From NCBI RefSeq assembly GCF_023184515.1, contig NZ_JAAHBP010000022.1:117826-181825 (forward strand): DNA of 64,000 nucleotides, in the 5' to 3' direction. Position 1 is the stretch's first letter. Every line of letters starts with the position of its first letter. The position numbers and the translations under genes are program-made. Below the pieces are notes generated by a model. The model saw only the letters and a list, made by a program, of their open reading frames with translations, did not search any database and was not told where the DNA came from. Positions 25,954 through 34,080 of the stretch are shown here, one piece after another. The stretch comes from Streptomyces sp. D2-8 (GTDB lineage Bacteria; Actinomycetota; Actinomycetes; Streptomycetales; Streptomycetaceae).

Positions 25954-26607
25954 GTGCTCTTCCGCCGTGCGTCCCGGGCGTCCGCCGTCACGACAGGGCT
26001 GGTCGCCCTGGCCGTGCTCGCGGCCGGGGGCTGTGACTCCGGTCCGGACCGCGAGCCGGCCGCCGCGGACGGGCCCGCCGTGATCGCGCCGGGTGAGCCC
26101 GGCGAGGCGAACCGCACCCTGTCCGCCGAGGAAGCCGCCGACCAGCGCCCGGAGAACGACTCGCCCAACTCGGCCGACGTCTCCTACGTCCGCATGATGA
26201 TCGAGCACCACGCACAGGCCCTGGTGATGACCGAACTCGTCCCCAAGCGTGCCGAGTCGAAGGACGTGCGGGGGATCGCCGAGCGCATCGCGGCCGGCCA
26301 GAAGCCCGAGATCGAGGCGATGAAGGGCTGGCTGAAGTCGTACGGCACGTCACTGAAGGCCGAGCGGCACGAGCACGCCACGATGCCCGGCATGGCGACG
26401 AAGACCCAGCTGAAGAAGCTGCGCGCGGCCGACGGCGCGGCGTTCGACCACCTCTTCCTGACCCTGATGACGACCCATCACCAGGGCGCGATCACCATGG
26501 CCACGGACGTGAAGGGGCAGGGCAACAACATCCGCGTCGAGGAGATGGCCGACGAGGTGATCGCACAGCAGACGAGCGAGATCACACGGATGCGGAACAT
26601 GCTCTGA
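25954..26607 (+). CDS. DUF305 lipoprotein
   Basis: The 217-residue protein has a lipoprotein signal with lipobox LAAGGC and Cys27, then a DUF305 ferritin-like helical domain duplicated as VRMMIEHHAQALVM near 80 and LMTTHHQGAITMA near 175. A His/Met-rich loop RHEHATMPGM lies between them. DUF305 proteins have been linked to copper and other metal handling outside the cytoplasm. The GTG start at 25954 follows AGGAGG. It is divergent from the LVIVD protein. Confidence 0.93.
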   Translation: MLFRRASRASAVTTGLVALAVLAAGGCDSGPDREPAAADGPAVIAPGEPGEANRTLSAEEAADQRPENDSPNSADVSYVRMMIEHHAQALVMTELVPKRAESKDVRGIAERIAAGQKPEIEAMKGWLKSYGTSLKAERHEHATMPGMATKTQLKKLRAADGAAFDHLFLTLMTTHHQGAITMATDVKGQGNNIRVEEMADEVIAQQTSEITRMRNML

Positions 26608-26637
26608 ACGCGACCGGGGGCGGGGCCTCGCACGTGT

Positions 26638-27150
26638 TCAGCGCCGGGCGCGGCGCGGCGACAGCAGGCCCGCGTCCCGGGCCTGGCCGATCAGCCTGAG
26701 CGACGTACGACGGCTGTGCCCGGTCGCGCACATCACGGCGAGGACCGGGTCGGCTCCGTCCCGCTGGGCCGCGCGGTACTCATGTGCCACCAGCCGCCGC
26801 CCCTCCGCCCCGCGCGGCCAGGCCGGCCGGGCCCGGCGCCCCTGCCCCCCGCAGCCGTCCGGCCCGGGCCCGGCATCGCACGCCTCGGCCACCGACTCCT
26901 CGATCCAGTCGGCGAGCACGGCCAGGTCGTCGAGGGACAGCGCGGGCTGAGCGCGCACCTCCTCGACGCAGACGCATCCGCCGCCCACGACGGCCAGCGC
27001 GTCGACCCGGGCGCCGTCCGCGAAAGCCAGCCGGAACTCGAACCAGCGCGTGGCGCCCCCGCTCTCCCGCACTTCCCACGCGGGGCGCACGGACACCGCA
27101 CCGTCCGCCGGAGAGCGATCAGAAAGATTCAGAAAGGATGCTTCCAGCAC
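26638..27150 (-). CDS. Hypothetical protein, DUF6214-like
   Basis: The 170-residue protein reads VRPAWEVRESGGATRWFEFRL, then FADGARVDALAVV and VRAQPALSLDDLAVLADWIE, which recall a Streptomyces-specific family (DUF6214). The C-terminus, GHSRRTSLRLIGQARDAGLL, may be a small DNA- or protein-binding helix pair. The start is GTG at 27150 with no strong ribosome binding site. No function is known. Confidence 0.7.
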   Translation of the reverse strand: MLEASFLNLSDRSPADGAVSVRPAWEVRESGGATRWFEFRLAFADGARVDALAVVGGGCVCVEEVRAQPALSLDDLAVLADWIEESVAEACDAGPGPDGCGGQGRRARPAWPRGAEGRRLVAHEYRAAQRDGADPVLAVMCATGHSRRTSLRLIGQARDAGLLSPRRARR

Positions 27151-27305
27151 ACACTGAACGTAACCGCATGATCACATTCCCTATAGATCGGACACGCGCC
27201 ACGGGCGGCGCACAGCACCCTGTCAGCGGAGCCCGACCGGTGCGATGCTGGAGGCGTCAGCGCTCTCCTGAGATCCGTCGGATCCCCCGGGTAAGGAGTT
27301 CCGCC

Positions 27306-28649
27306 GTGCTGCGAGTCGCCGTCGTAGGCTCCGGGCCGAGCGGGTGCTACACCGCCCAGAGCCTCGTCCAGCTGGACTCCGACGTGCGCGTCGACGTCCT
27401 GGACCGGCTGCCGTCCCCGTACGGCCTCGTCCGCTACGGCGTGGCTCCCGACCACGAGAAGATCAAGTCGCTGCAGAACAACCTGCGCGCGATCCTGGAG
27501 CACGATCGGGTCCGGTTCCTCGGCGGCGTGCAGATCGGCCCCGGTGCCGTGACCGTCGCGCGGCTGCGAGAGCTCTACCACGCGGTGGTGTACTGCGTGG
27601 GCGCCGCCACCGACCGGCACCTGGGCATTCCCGGGGAGGAGCTGCCGGGGAGCTGGTCGGCGACGCAGTTCGTGTCCTGGTACAGCGCCCACCCGGACGC
27701 CGTGGACGCCGGATTCCTGCGGGACGCCCGGTCGGCCGTGGTCATCGGCGTGGGGAACGTCGCCGTGGACGTCACGCGGATGCTGGCCCGGGGCCTGGCC
27801 GAGCTCACCACGACCGACATTCCGCAGGCGGCCCTGACCACCCTGGCGGACAGCAGCGTGACCGAGATCCACATGGTGGGCCGGCGCGGCCCGTCTCAGG
27901 CCCGGTTCACCGCCAAGGAGCTGCGCGAGCTGGGGACTCTGCCGGAGACCGACGTCGTCGTGGACCCGGCGGAGCTGGCGCTGGACCCGGGGTACGGGGA
28001 CCCGTCCGCACTGCCCGCGCCACAGCGCCGCAACGTGGAGGTACTGCGCGGCTGGGCCGAGACACCCCCGAAAGGCGCCCCGCGCCGTATCCACCTCCGC
28101 TTCTTCCTCCGCCCGTCCGAACTGCTCGCCGAGCAGGGCCACGTGGGAGCGGCGCGGTTCGAGCGGACGGCCCCGGACGGCCTGGGCGGCGTGACGGGCA
28201 CGGGCCGCCACGAGGTCATCGAGGGACAGCTGGTCCTGCGCTCGGTGGGCTACCGCGGAGTCCCCCTGGAGGGCCTTCCGTTCGATCCGGCCACCGGCAC
28301 GGTCCCGAACCTGTCCGGCCGCGTCATGCGCGAGGGCGTCGTCACCCCGGGCGAGTACGTGGCGGGCTGGATCAAGCGCGGCCCCACGGGCGTCATCGGC
28401 ACGAACCGCCCCTGCGCGAAGGAGACGGCGACGTCACTCCTGGAGGACGCGGCGGCGCTCGCCGCGCGGGTCGTCCCCGAGGACCCGCTCCCGGCCCTGC
28501 GCGCCGAGGGGACCGACCCGATCGAATGGCCGGGCTGGCAGTCGATCGAGCGGGCGGAAGCGGAACTGGGAGCATCACTGGGCCGCGGAGTGGTCAAACT
28601 CCCCGACTGGGAGTCTCTGCTGAAGGCCGCGGCGGGCAGGGCACGTTAG
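27306..28649 (+). CDS. Ferredoxin/adrenodoxin-NADP reductase, FprA type
   Basis: The 447-residue FAD flavoprotein moves electrons between NADPH and a ferredoxin, often for cytochrome P450s. It has the FAD-binding GSGPSG at 8-13, then LPSPYGLVRYGVAPDHEKIK as in adrenodoxin reductase, the NADP-binding VIGVGNVAVDVTRML near 152, HMVGRRGPSQARFT near 192, and the C-terminal YVAGWIKRGPTGVIGTNR. The GTG start follows AAGGAG. No P450 or ferredoxin gene is adjacent. Assignment to the family is firm. Confidence 0.95.
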   Translation: MLRVAVVGSGPSGCYTAQSLVQLDSDVRVDVLDRLPSPYGLVRYGVAPDHEKIKSLQNNLRAILEHDRVRFLGGVQIGPGAVTVARLRELYHAVVYCVGAATDRHLGIPGEELPGSWSATQFVSWYSAHPDAVDAGFLRDARSAVVIGVGNVAVDVTRMLARGLAELTTTDIPQAALTTLADSSVTEIHMVGRRGPSQARFTAKELRELGTLPETDVVVDPAELALDPGYGDPSALPAPQRRNVEVLRGWAETPPKGAPRRIHLRFFLRPSELLAEQGHVGAARFERTAPDGLGGVTGTGRHEVIEGQLVLRSVGYRGVPLEGLPFDPATGTVPNLSGRVMREGVVTPGEYVAGWIKRGPTGVIGTNRPCAKETATSLLEDAAALAARVVPEDPLPALRAEGTDPIEWPGWQSIERAEAELGASLGRGVVKLPDWESLLKAAAGRAR

Positions 28650-28726
28650 GGGCGCGGGGCGGTAGTACCGTACGTCTCCGCCGCATGGGCGCGACACGCC
28701 ACGCCCCTCCCGGACCGGCGGACGAT

Positions 28727-29077
28727 TCAGCCACCGAGACGGGCGGCCTGCCCGGCAGCCGCATCGAGCAGCGCGCCCATGAGCCCCGGGAACAACTCGT
28801 CGAGCTCGTCCCGCCGCAGCCCGTTCATCTTGGCGGTCCCCCGGTACACCTGCCGGATCACCCCGCTCTCCCGCAGCACCCGGAAGTGATGCGTGGTGGT
28901 CGACTTGGTGACGGGCAGCTCGAAGTGCGAACAGGACAACTCGCCGCTCGCACCGGCGAGCTCCCGCACGATGCGCAACCGCATCGGGTCCGAGAGCGCA
29001 TGCAGCACCCCCTCCAGCCGGATCTCGTCACGCACGGGATGCGGCAGGTCACGACTGCTGACGGCGGGGGACGTCAC
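28727..29077 (-). CDS. ArsR family transcriptional regulator
   Basis: The 116-residue winged-helix protein reads VLHALSDPMRLRIVRELA, then the recognition helix TKSTTTHHFRVLRESGVIRQ and wing YRGTAKMNGLR. No cysteine metal cluster of the CxC type is present; one Cys lies in LSCSHFEL. It is divergent from an old yellow enzyme gene, and two matching palindromes between them (29108-29123, 29142-29157) are likely its sites. The inducer may be an electrophile or quinone. The start is GTG at 29077 behind GGAAGTGGAG. Confidence 0.93.
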   Translation of the reverse strand: MTSPAVSSRDLPHPVRDEIRLEGVLHALSDPMRLRIVRELAGASGELSCSHFELPVTKSTTTHHFRVLRESGVIRQVYRGTAKMNGLRRDELDELFPGLMGALLDAAAGQAARLGG

Positions 29078-29107
29078 GGCGGCTCCACTTCCTCGGGGAC
29101 TCCATAG

Positions 29108-29123
29108 TACGAGAACCCTCGTA
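29108..29123. promoter_or_regulatory. Operator 1 for ArsR/OYE pair
   Basis: The palindrome is TACGAG-N4-CTCGTA. It lies nearer the ArsR gene and its centre is 34 bases, about three DNA turns, from operator 2. Confidence 0.7.
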
Positions 29124-29125
29124 GT

Positions 29126-29157
29126 TTGACATCCACCGTACTACGATGCCTATCGTA
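29126..29157 (+). promoter_or_regulatory. OYE promoter with operator 2 inside it
   Basis: A perfect -35 box TTGACA is at 29126-29131. Operator 2, TACGAT-N4-ATCGTA, spans 29142-29157 and includes TATCGT, a possible -10 box at 19-base spacing. A bound regulator would block RNA polymerase. Confidence 0.65.
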
Positions 29158-29194
29158 CGAGTCGACATCGGCCCCGTGACGAATGGAGTCCGCC

Positions 29195-30274
29195 GTGACC
29201 GCGCTCTTCGAGCCCTACACCCTGCGCGAGCTGACGATCCCCAACCGCGTGTGGATGCCCCCGATGTGCCAGTACTCGGCGGCGCCGGAGGGCCCGGAGA
29301 CCGGGGTCCCCACCGACTGGCACTTCGCGCACTACGCCGCCCGCGCCACCGGCGGCACGGGCCTGATCATCGTCGAGGCCACCGCGGTGTCCCCGCAGGG
29401 CCGCATCTCCCCCTACGACCTCGGCATCTGGAACGACACGCAGGTCGAGGCGTTCCGCCGCATCACCCGCTTCCTCTCCGCGCAGGGCACGGTGCCGGCG
29501 ATCCAGCTGGCGCACGCCGGCCGCAAGGCATCGACGGACCGCCCCTGGAAGGGCGGCGCCCCGGTCGGTCCGGACGCGCACGGCTGGGACTCGGTCGCCC
29601 CGAGCCCGCTCGCCTTCGACGACAGGCACCCGGCCCCGGCCGAGCTGACCGTCGACCAGATCAAGGACGTCGTCGGGCAGTTCGCGGCCGCGGCCCGCCG
29701 CGCGCTCGCCGCCGGCTTCGAGGTCGCCGAGATCCACGGCGCCCACGGCTATCTGATCAACGAGTTCCTCTCCCCGCACTCCAACCACCGCACCGACGCC
29801 TACGGCGGCTCGTACGAGAACCGCACCCGCTTCGCCCTCGAAGTCGTCGACGCCGTACGGGAGGTCTGGCCGGACGACAAGCCGCTGTTCTTCCGCATCT
29901 CGGCGACCGAATGGCTCGAGGACGGCGGCTGGAGCGCGGACGACACGGTCCGCTTCGCCGTCGACCTGCGGGCCCACGGCATCGACCTGCTGGACGTCTC
30001 CACCGGCGGCAACGCCTCAGGCGTCCGCATCCCCACCGGCCCCGGCTACCAGGTGCCCTTCGCCGCCCGGGTGAAGAACGAGACGGACCTGCCGGTCGCC
30101 GCGGTCGGGCTCATCACCGACGTCGAGCAGGCCGAGAAGATCCTGGCCAACGGCGAGGCGGACGCGGTCCTGCTGGGCCGTGAGCTCCTGCGCGACCCCT
30201 CATGGGCACGGCACGCCGCGCGGGAACTCGGCGGCGAGGTGCGGGTGCCGGACCAGTACCACCGGTCGGTCTGA
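29195..30274 (+). CDS. Old yellow enzyme / NADH:flavin oxidoreductase (YqjM-like)
   Basis: The 359-residue FMN enzyme reduces activated C=C bonds with NAD(P)H. Motifs: WMPPMCQYSA near residue 21 with the YqjM-type Cys that tunes FMN, IQLAHAGRKAS near 107, HGAHGYLINEFLSPHSN near 184 with the catalytic Tyr, and VAAVGLIT near the C-terminus, TILANG-like. The GTG start at 29195 follows GGAG. Control by the divergent ArsR regulator is likely, which fits an electrophile-response role. Confidence 0.95.
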   Translation: MTALFEPYTLRELTIPNRVWMPPMCQYSAAPEGPETGVPTDWHFAHYAARATGGTGLIIVEATAVSPQGRISPYDLGIWNDTQVEAFRRITRFLSAQGTVPAIQLAHAGRKASTDRPWKGGAPVGPDAHGWDSVAPSPLAFDDRHPAPAELTVDQIKDVVGQFAAAARRALAAGFEVAEIHGAHGYLINEFLSPHSNHRTDAYGGSYENRTRFALEVVDAVREVWPDDKPLFFRISATEWLEDGGWSADDTVRFAVDLRAHGIDLLDVSTGGNASGVRIPTGPGYQVPFAARVKNETDLPVAAVGLITDVEQAEKILANGEADAVLLGRELLRDPSWARHAARELGGEVRVPDQYHRSV

Positions 30275-30330
30275 TCCGGCACCCGCGGAGGTGCCTCACG
30301 CCGGTCCGGTCCGGCACCCGAAGAGGTACG

Positions 30331-31659
30331 TCAACCGGCCGCGCACGCCGTTCCGTTGAGCGTGAAGGCGGCCGGAGCGGCGCTGTTGCCGCCATGGCCG
30401 GCCTGGTAACCGATGCTCACGCTCGCTCCCGGCGCGATGGTGCCGTTGTACGAGACGTTGGTGGCGGTGACCGACCCGGACGACGGCGTGTACGTGGCAC
30501 CCCAGCCGCCCGTGACCGTCTGCCCCGCGGGCAGCGTGAAGCCGAGTTTCCAGCCGTTGACGGTTGTCGTACCGGTGTTGGCGAGGGTCACGGAGGCGGT
30601 CAGACCGGTGCTCCAGGCGTTCAGCGAGGTCGTCACCTTGCAGGCGCCGGGCTGGGGCTGGGGAGCCGGGCCGGCGCCGTCCAGACCGAAGAAGGTGAGG
30701 ACGCGGGACGCCATGCCCTGGGCATACAGGTCGTGGCCGACGCCCTGGAGACTGACGGCCTCCACGGGGGCCCGGTCGCCCGCACCTCCGTAACGGGTGC
30801 GGGTCCAGCCGGACTGGGGCGTGTCGGTGGTGGTGGGCGACTGACTCACGCCCTGCACGTTCGTCCACTGCTTGATCTGCTCCCCGAAGTTGGGGTAGCG
30901 CAGGACGTCGTCCTGGGTGCCGTGCCAGATCTGCATCCGGGGCCGGGGGCCGGTGTAGCCGGGGTACGCGCCCCGGGCCAGGTCGCCCCACTCCTTCGGG
31001 GTGCGGGTGATCGTGCCGCCCGAGCAGGCGCTGTTCCACTCGGAGCCGTCGGCGGTGGCGAAGCAGCCGAACGGGACGCCCGAGAAGGCGGCGCCCGCCG
31101 CGAACACGTCCGGGTAGTCCCCGAGCAGGACGTTCGTCATCATCGCGCCGGAGGAGATGCCGGTGGCGAACACCCGGCCGGTGTCGGCGTCGTAGGTGCG
31201 GGTGACCCAGTCGATCATCGACTTGATGCCGACGGGGTCGCTGCCGCCGCCCCGGCGCAGTGCCTGGGGCGAGGAGACGTCGAAGCACTTGCTGCTGCGG
31301 GTGACGGACGGGTAGAGCACGATGAACCCGTACCGGTCGGCGAGCGTGTCGTACTCGGTGCCGTTGTACATGTCCGGGCCCGAGCCGGTGCACCAGTGCA
31401 CGGCCACCACGACCGCCGGCTTGGGGGTCACGCTCTCCGGTACGTACAGGTACATCCGCAGGTTGCTGGGGTTCGTGCCGAAGTTCGTGACCTCGGTGAG
31501 AGCCGCGGCGGGTACGGCACTCTCGCGAGCGGGCCCGCCCGCGGCGGCCGCGGGGGCGGTGAGTGCGGTGGCCGCGAGTAACGGCAGCAGCGCGGCGACG
31601 AGCGCGAGGAGCAGCGACCGCAGGGGTCTCCTCGAGGTGGGGTGGGGGGTGGCAGACAC
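30331..31659 (-). CDS. Secreted PHB depolymerase-family esterase with CBM2
   Basis: The 442-residue protein has a signal peptide (RRPLRSLLLALVAALLPLLAA, cleavage near residue 40), a CE1/PHB-depolymerase-like alpha/beta hydrolase domain with nucleophile elbow GISSGAM, HWCTGSG oxyanion region and GVGHDLYAQGM with the catalytic His, then a Pro/Gln linker and a family 2 carbohydrate-binding module starting CKVTTSLNAWSTGLTASVTLANT. CBM2 binds cellulose or xylan, so acetyl-xylan or feruloyl esterase action is likely. The GTG start follows GGAAGGA. A CebR-like box lies upstream in the same region. Confidence 0.93.
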   Translation of the reverse strand: MSATPHPTSRRPLRSLLLALVAALLPLLAATALTAPAAAAGGPARESAVPAAALTEVTNFGTNPSNLRMYLYVPESVTPKPAVVVAVHWCTGSGPDMYNGTEYDTLADRYGFIVLYPSVTRSSKCFDVSSPQALRRGGGSDPVGIKSMIDWVTRTYDADTGRVFATGISSGAMMTNVLLGDYPDVFAAGAAFSGVPFGCFATADGSEWNSACSGGTITRTPKEWGDLARGAYPGYTGPRPRMQIWHGTQDDVLRYPNFGEQIKQWTNVQGVSQSPTTTDTPQSGWTRTRYGGAGDRAPVEAVSLQGVGHDLYAQGMASRVLTFFGLDGAGPAPQPQPGACKVTTSLNAWSTGLTASVTLANTGTTTVNGWKLGFTLPAGQTVTGGWGATYTPSSGSVTATNVSYNGTIAPGASVSIGYQAGHGGNSAAPAAFTLNGTACAAG

Positions 31660-31712
31660 GTCCGGGTTCCTTCCGTTGTGAGGTGTGGCTCGCAGGACGT
31701 CGTACGGGCGGT

Positions 31713-31976
31713 TCAGCGGGTGGAGTCGTTCTGGGTCAGCAGGGCGAGCCGCCGGGGCAGCCGGTGGTACTCGCCGCTCTCCGCCGGGTCCATCCCCTGG
31801 TAAAGGAACTGCAGCGGGCCGCTCGACGTCCAGGTGGAGGAACCCGGCAGGGAGCCCCCGCGGTCGGGCCGCGAGGGCCCCGCGGCCGCCGGTCCCGGCG
31901 CCGGGGCAGGAGCGCCGATGGTCACCAGCATGAACCCGAGCCCACCGACGAACGTACGCATGCACGGAGCCCTCAT
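31713..31976 (-). CDS. Small secreted protein of unknown function
   Basis: The 87-residue ORF starts at ATG 31976 behind GAGAGGGCGAG and begins with a signal-like hydrophobic stretch (TFVGGLGFMLVTIGAPAPA). The mature part is short, with STWTSSGPLQFLYQGMDPAES and a basic end. It precedes the CBM2 esterase by 53 bases on the same strand and is 62 bases downstream of the CebR-like box, so it may be a secreted companion. It could also be a truncated leftover of a larger secreted protein. I do not recognise the family. Confidence 0.5.
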   Translation of the reverse strand: MRAPCMRTFVGGLGFMLVTIGAPAPAPGPAAAGPSRPDRGGSLPGSSTWTSSGPLQFLYQGMDPAESGEYHRLPRRLALLTQNDSTR

Positions 31977-32037
31977 CGACTCGCCCTCTCGTGAAGGGAA
32001 GCGTCCGTTCGGCATGGTGACATGGTCATGGCTCTCA

Positions 32038-32051
32038 TGGAAGCGCTCCCA
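32038..32051. promoter_or_regulatory. CebR-like box
   Basis: TGGAAGCGCTCCCA differs by one base from the Streptomyces CebR consensus TGGGAGCGCTCCCA, the operator of the cellobiose/cellotriose-responsive LacI-family repressor. It lies 62 bases upstream of the small secreted protein and esterase unit. Confidence 0.65.
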
Positions 32052-32101
32052 CACGGCTGTCGCCGCGACCAGGAGCGGCCGAATGCGTTCTGCGCGAGGC
32101 G

Positions 32102-32130
32102 TTGACTAGAAAGCGCTTGCCGCCTACGTT
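32102..32130 (+). promoter_or_regulatory. Pectate lyase promoter with central AAGCGCTT palindrome
   Basis: TTGACT at 32102-32107 and TACGTT at 32125-32130 are 17 bases apart. Between them is AAGCGCTT (32111-32118), a LacI-type half-symmetric core similar to that of the CebR box, placed to block the promoter. Confidence 0.6.
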
Positions 32131-32377
32131 CCGTTCAGCAGTGTGACCCGGAGGCGCCCTCGCGAAGGCGCCCATCGGGGTCTGCCGCCCCGGGGACGTG
32201 CACCCCCGGAGTGCGGCAGGGCTTCCGGGCCGGGCGCACGCGGCGCGCCGGCAAGCAACATGACGAACGACATTCACGTCCATGACCCACTGGCTCCATG
32301 AAGGCACCCCGACGGGACACACGGGCACCGGAAAGGCCCTGACCCCCACCCGCCCCCACGACAGAAGGAATCGGGAC

Positions 32378-33166
32378 ATGACTTCTGCGACACGTCCGCG
32401 CGCCCGCAGGCGTGCACTGACCGGCGCACTGGCCACACTCGGCCTGTCGGTTGGCATGATCATGACGACCCATGCGCCCACCGCGAGCGCCGCGACCTGG
32501 CCGACCCCCAACGGCAGCCAGGGGACCTCCTCCACGATCTCCGTGTCCGGCACCAAGGACTACGGGATGAAGCGGTACTACGGCACCGGGGGCCTGGCCG
32601 GTGACGGCCAGGAGGAGGGCCAGGACCCGATCTTCAAGCTCGCGAACGGCGCGGTGCTGAAGAACGTCATTCTCGGCGCCCCCGCGGCAGACGGCATCCA
32701 CTGCGAGGGCAGCTGCACGCTGCAGAACGTCTGGTGGGAGGACGTCGGCGAGGACGCCGCCACCTTCCGCGGCGGCAACGGCGCCACCTACCAGGTGATC
32801 GGGGGCGGCGCGAAGAAGGCGGCGGACAAGGTCTTCCAGCACAACGGCGGCGGCACGCTGACCATCTCCAACTTCGCGGTGCAGGAGTTCAAGACGCTGT
32901 ACCGCTCCTGCGGTGACTGCTCCACGCAGTACACGCGCAAGGTCAACCTCAACACCGTCGACGTGACCGGCACCGGCTCCACCGCGCGGCTCGTCGGCAT
33001 CAACGTCAACCGCAACGACGTGGCGACGCTGCGGAACATCACGATCCGCAACGACTCAGGCCGCAAGGTCGTCCCCTGCCAGAAGTACAACAACAACACC
33101 GCCGTCGGATCGGGCCCCGACAGCAAGAACTGCCTCTACTCCACCTCGGACATCACCTACAGGTAG
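32378..33166 (+). CDS. Secreted pectate lyase, PL3 family
   Basis: The 262-residue protein has a signal peptide (RRALTGALATLGLSVGMIM, cleavage after ASA near 37) and one PL3 domain. PL3 traits are DGIHCEGSCTLQNVWWEDVGEDAATFRG near 105-132 with the Ca-binding and catalytic acidic/Arg-Lys sites, GGGAKKAADKVFQHNG, and the conserved Cys pairs (CEGSC, CGDC, CQKY..NC). It cleaves pectate by beta-elimination. The ATG at 32378 follows AGGAAT. It ends at a hairpin terminator. Confidence 0.95.
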   Translation: MTSATRPRARRRALTGALATLGLSVGMIMTTHAPTASAATWPTPNGSQGTSSTISVSGTKDYGMKRYYGTGGLAGDGQEEGQDPIFKLANGAVLKNVILGAPAADGIHCEGSCTLQNVWWEDVGEDAATFRGGNGATYQVIGGGAKKAADKVFQHNGGGTLTISNFAVQEFKTLYRSCGDCSTQYTRKVNLNTVDVTGTGSTARLVGINVNRNDVATLRNITIRNDSGRKVVPCQKYNNNTAVGSGPDSKNCLYSTSDITYR

Positions 33167-33200
33167 CAGTCCCACGCAGCCAGTCCCCCCACGGTGAAGG

Positions 33201-33240
33201 CGGCCGTGCACAGCGTCCCGGAGGGCGCTGCGCACGGCCG
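33201..33240. terminator. Hairpin terminator between pectate lyase and PaaX-like gene
   Basis: The stem CGGCCGTGC-x-CAGCG pairs with CGCTG-x-GCACGGCCG, 14 pairs with one mismatch and a 10-base loop. The two flanking genes converge. Confidence 0.85.
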
Positions 33241-33246
33241 TCCGCG

Positions 33247-34005
33247 TCAGGTGCCGCGCACGCGCGCGCGTACCTCTCCGATCAGCTCCCGCTGGTAGCC
33301 GGTGTAGGCGGCGCGCAGTTCGGTGCCGGGCCAGCCGGCGGGCAGGAGTCCGGGCGGCAGGACGGGGTCGGCGAGCAGGTGCCGTACGACGGCGGCGAAG
33401 GCGGTCAGGCGGTCGGCCGGGCGGGGCGCGCCGGCGATGTGGGTGAGCAGGGCCCGGGCCGTGGCGGACCAGCCGTTCATCGGCCACAGCATTTCGGCCA
33501 ATTCGCCCGAGGGGCGGTCGGGGCGGACCGTGTAGCGCTGGACCACCTGGTCCAGGTCGTCGGGGAGGGCGCGGGTCAGGTTGGCGGGCCGGAGCCAGAC
33601 GCCCTCGCGGAGTTCGGCGAGCCGGAGTGCGGTCAGCCGGGTGCGCAGGTCGGCGCGTTCGGCGGGGCCGCGCCCCGTCGCGGTGATCACGACCATCTCC
33701 CAGTCCCCGTCCCACGCGCGCGTGCGCGGGTGCACGGCGTCGTCCTGGCGGCGCTGGCGTTCCAGCAGCCGGTCGCTGAGGCGGTAGCCGCCGTCCGTGC
33801 GCCGCAGGTCTCCGGCGGCCACCATCCGGCTGAGCGCCGCCCGCAGGGTGGAGCCGCCGACGTCGAAGCCCTCCACGAGCCGCACCAGTTCCCTGACCGG
33901 CAGTTCGGGGGGATGCGTCCCGAGGAGCAGGCTCAGCACGATCGACCGCGCGGACAGCGGACGCAGATCGAGCGCGCCGGACCGCGCCGGGACGTTCATC
34001 GGCAT
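33247..34005 (-). CDS. PaaX-like transcriptional regulator
   Basis: The 252-residue protein matches the PaaX family: an N-terminal winged helix ARSIVLSLLLGTHPPELPVRELVRLVEGFDVGGSTLRAALSRMVAAGDL, then DGDWEMVVITATGR and the C-terminal helical part PAGWPGTELRAAYTGYQ. PaaX represses phenylacetate degradation in proteobacteria; here it is divergent from an AidB-like dehydrogenase, its probable target. ATG 34005 and GTG 34011 both lack a Shine-Dalgarno sequence; leaderless translation is possible. Palindromes at 34011-34021 and 34036-34071 are candidate sites. Confidence 0.87.
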   Translation of the reverse strand: MPMNVPARSGALDLRPLSARSIVLSLLLGTHPPELPVRELVRLVEGFDVGGSTLRAALSRMVAAGDLRRTDGGYRLSDRLLERQRRQDDAVHPRTRAWDGDWEMVVITATGRGPAERADLRTRLTALRLAELREGVWLRPANLTRALPDDLDQVVQRYTVRPDRPSGELAEMLWPMNGWSATARALLTHIAGAPRPADRLTAFAAVVRHLLADPVLPPGLLPAGWPGTELRAAYTGYQRELIGEVRARVRGT

Positions 34006-34010
34006 GGTCA

Positions 34011-34021
34011 CGTACTGTACG
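34011..34021. promoter_or_regulatory. CGTAC-T-GTACG palindrome at the PaaX-like start
   Basis: This perfect 11-base inverted repeat lies right upstream of the PaaX-like start, suitable for autorepression. Confidence 0.4.
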
Positions 34022-34035
34022 CGGCGGATTTCGAT

Positions 34036-34071
34036 GTTGCAGGATTGCTGCGATCGCAGCCAAAGTGCAAC
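34036..34071. promoter_or_regulatory. 36-base two-layer palindrome in front of the AidB-like gene
   Basis: An inner perfect 14-base palindrome (GCTGCGATCGCAGC) is nested in outer arms GTTGCA and TGCAAC with the same centre. It ends 9 bases before the AidB-like start, where no ribosome binding site is present. Confidence 0.6.
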
Positions 34072-34080
34072 ACTCGCGGC

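Larger units (their letters stand above)
31977..32377. other. 400-base divergent control region of the polysaccharide island
   Basis: This stretch has no supported gene. It holds the CebR-like box (32038-32051) and a promoter with an AAGCGCTT palindrome between its boxes (32102-32130), followed by about 250 bases of leader before the pectate lyase start at 32378. Confidence 0.7.
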
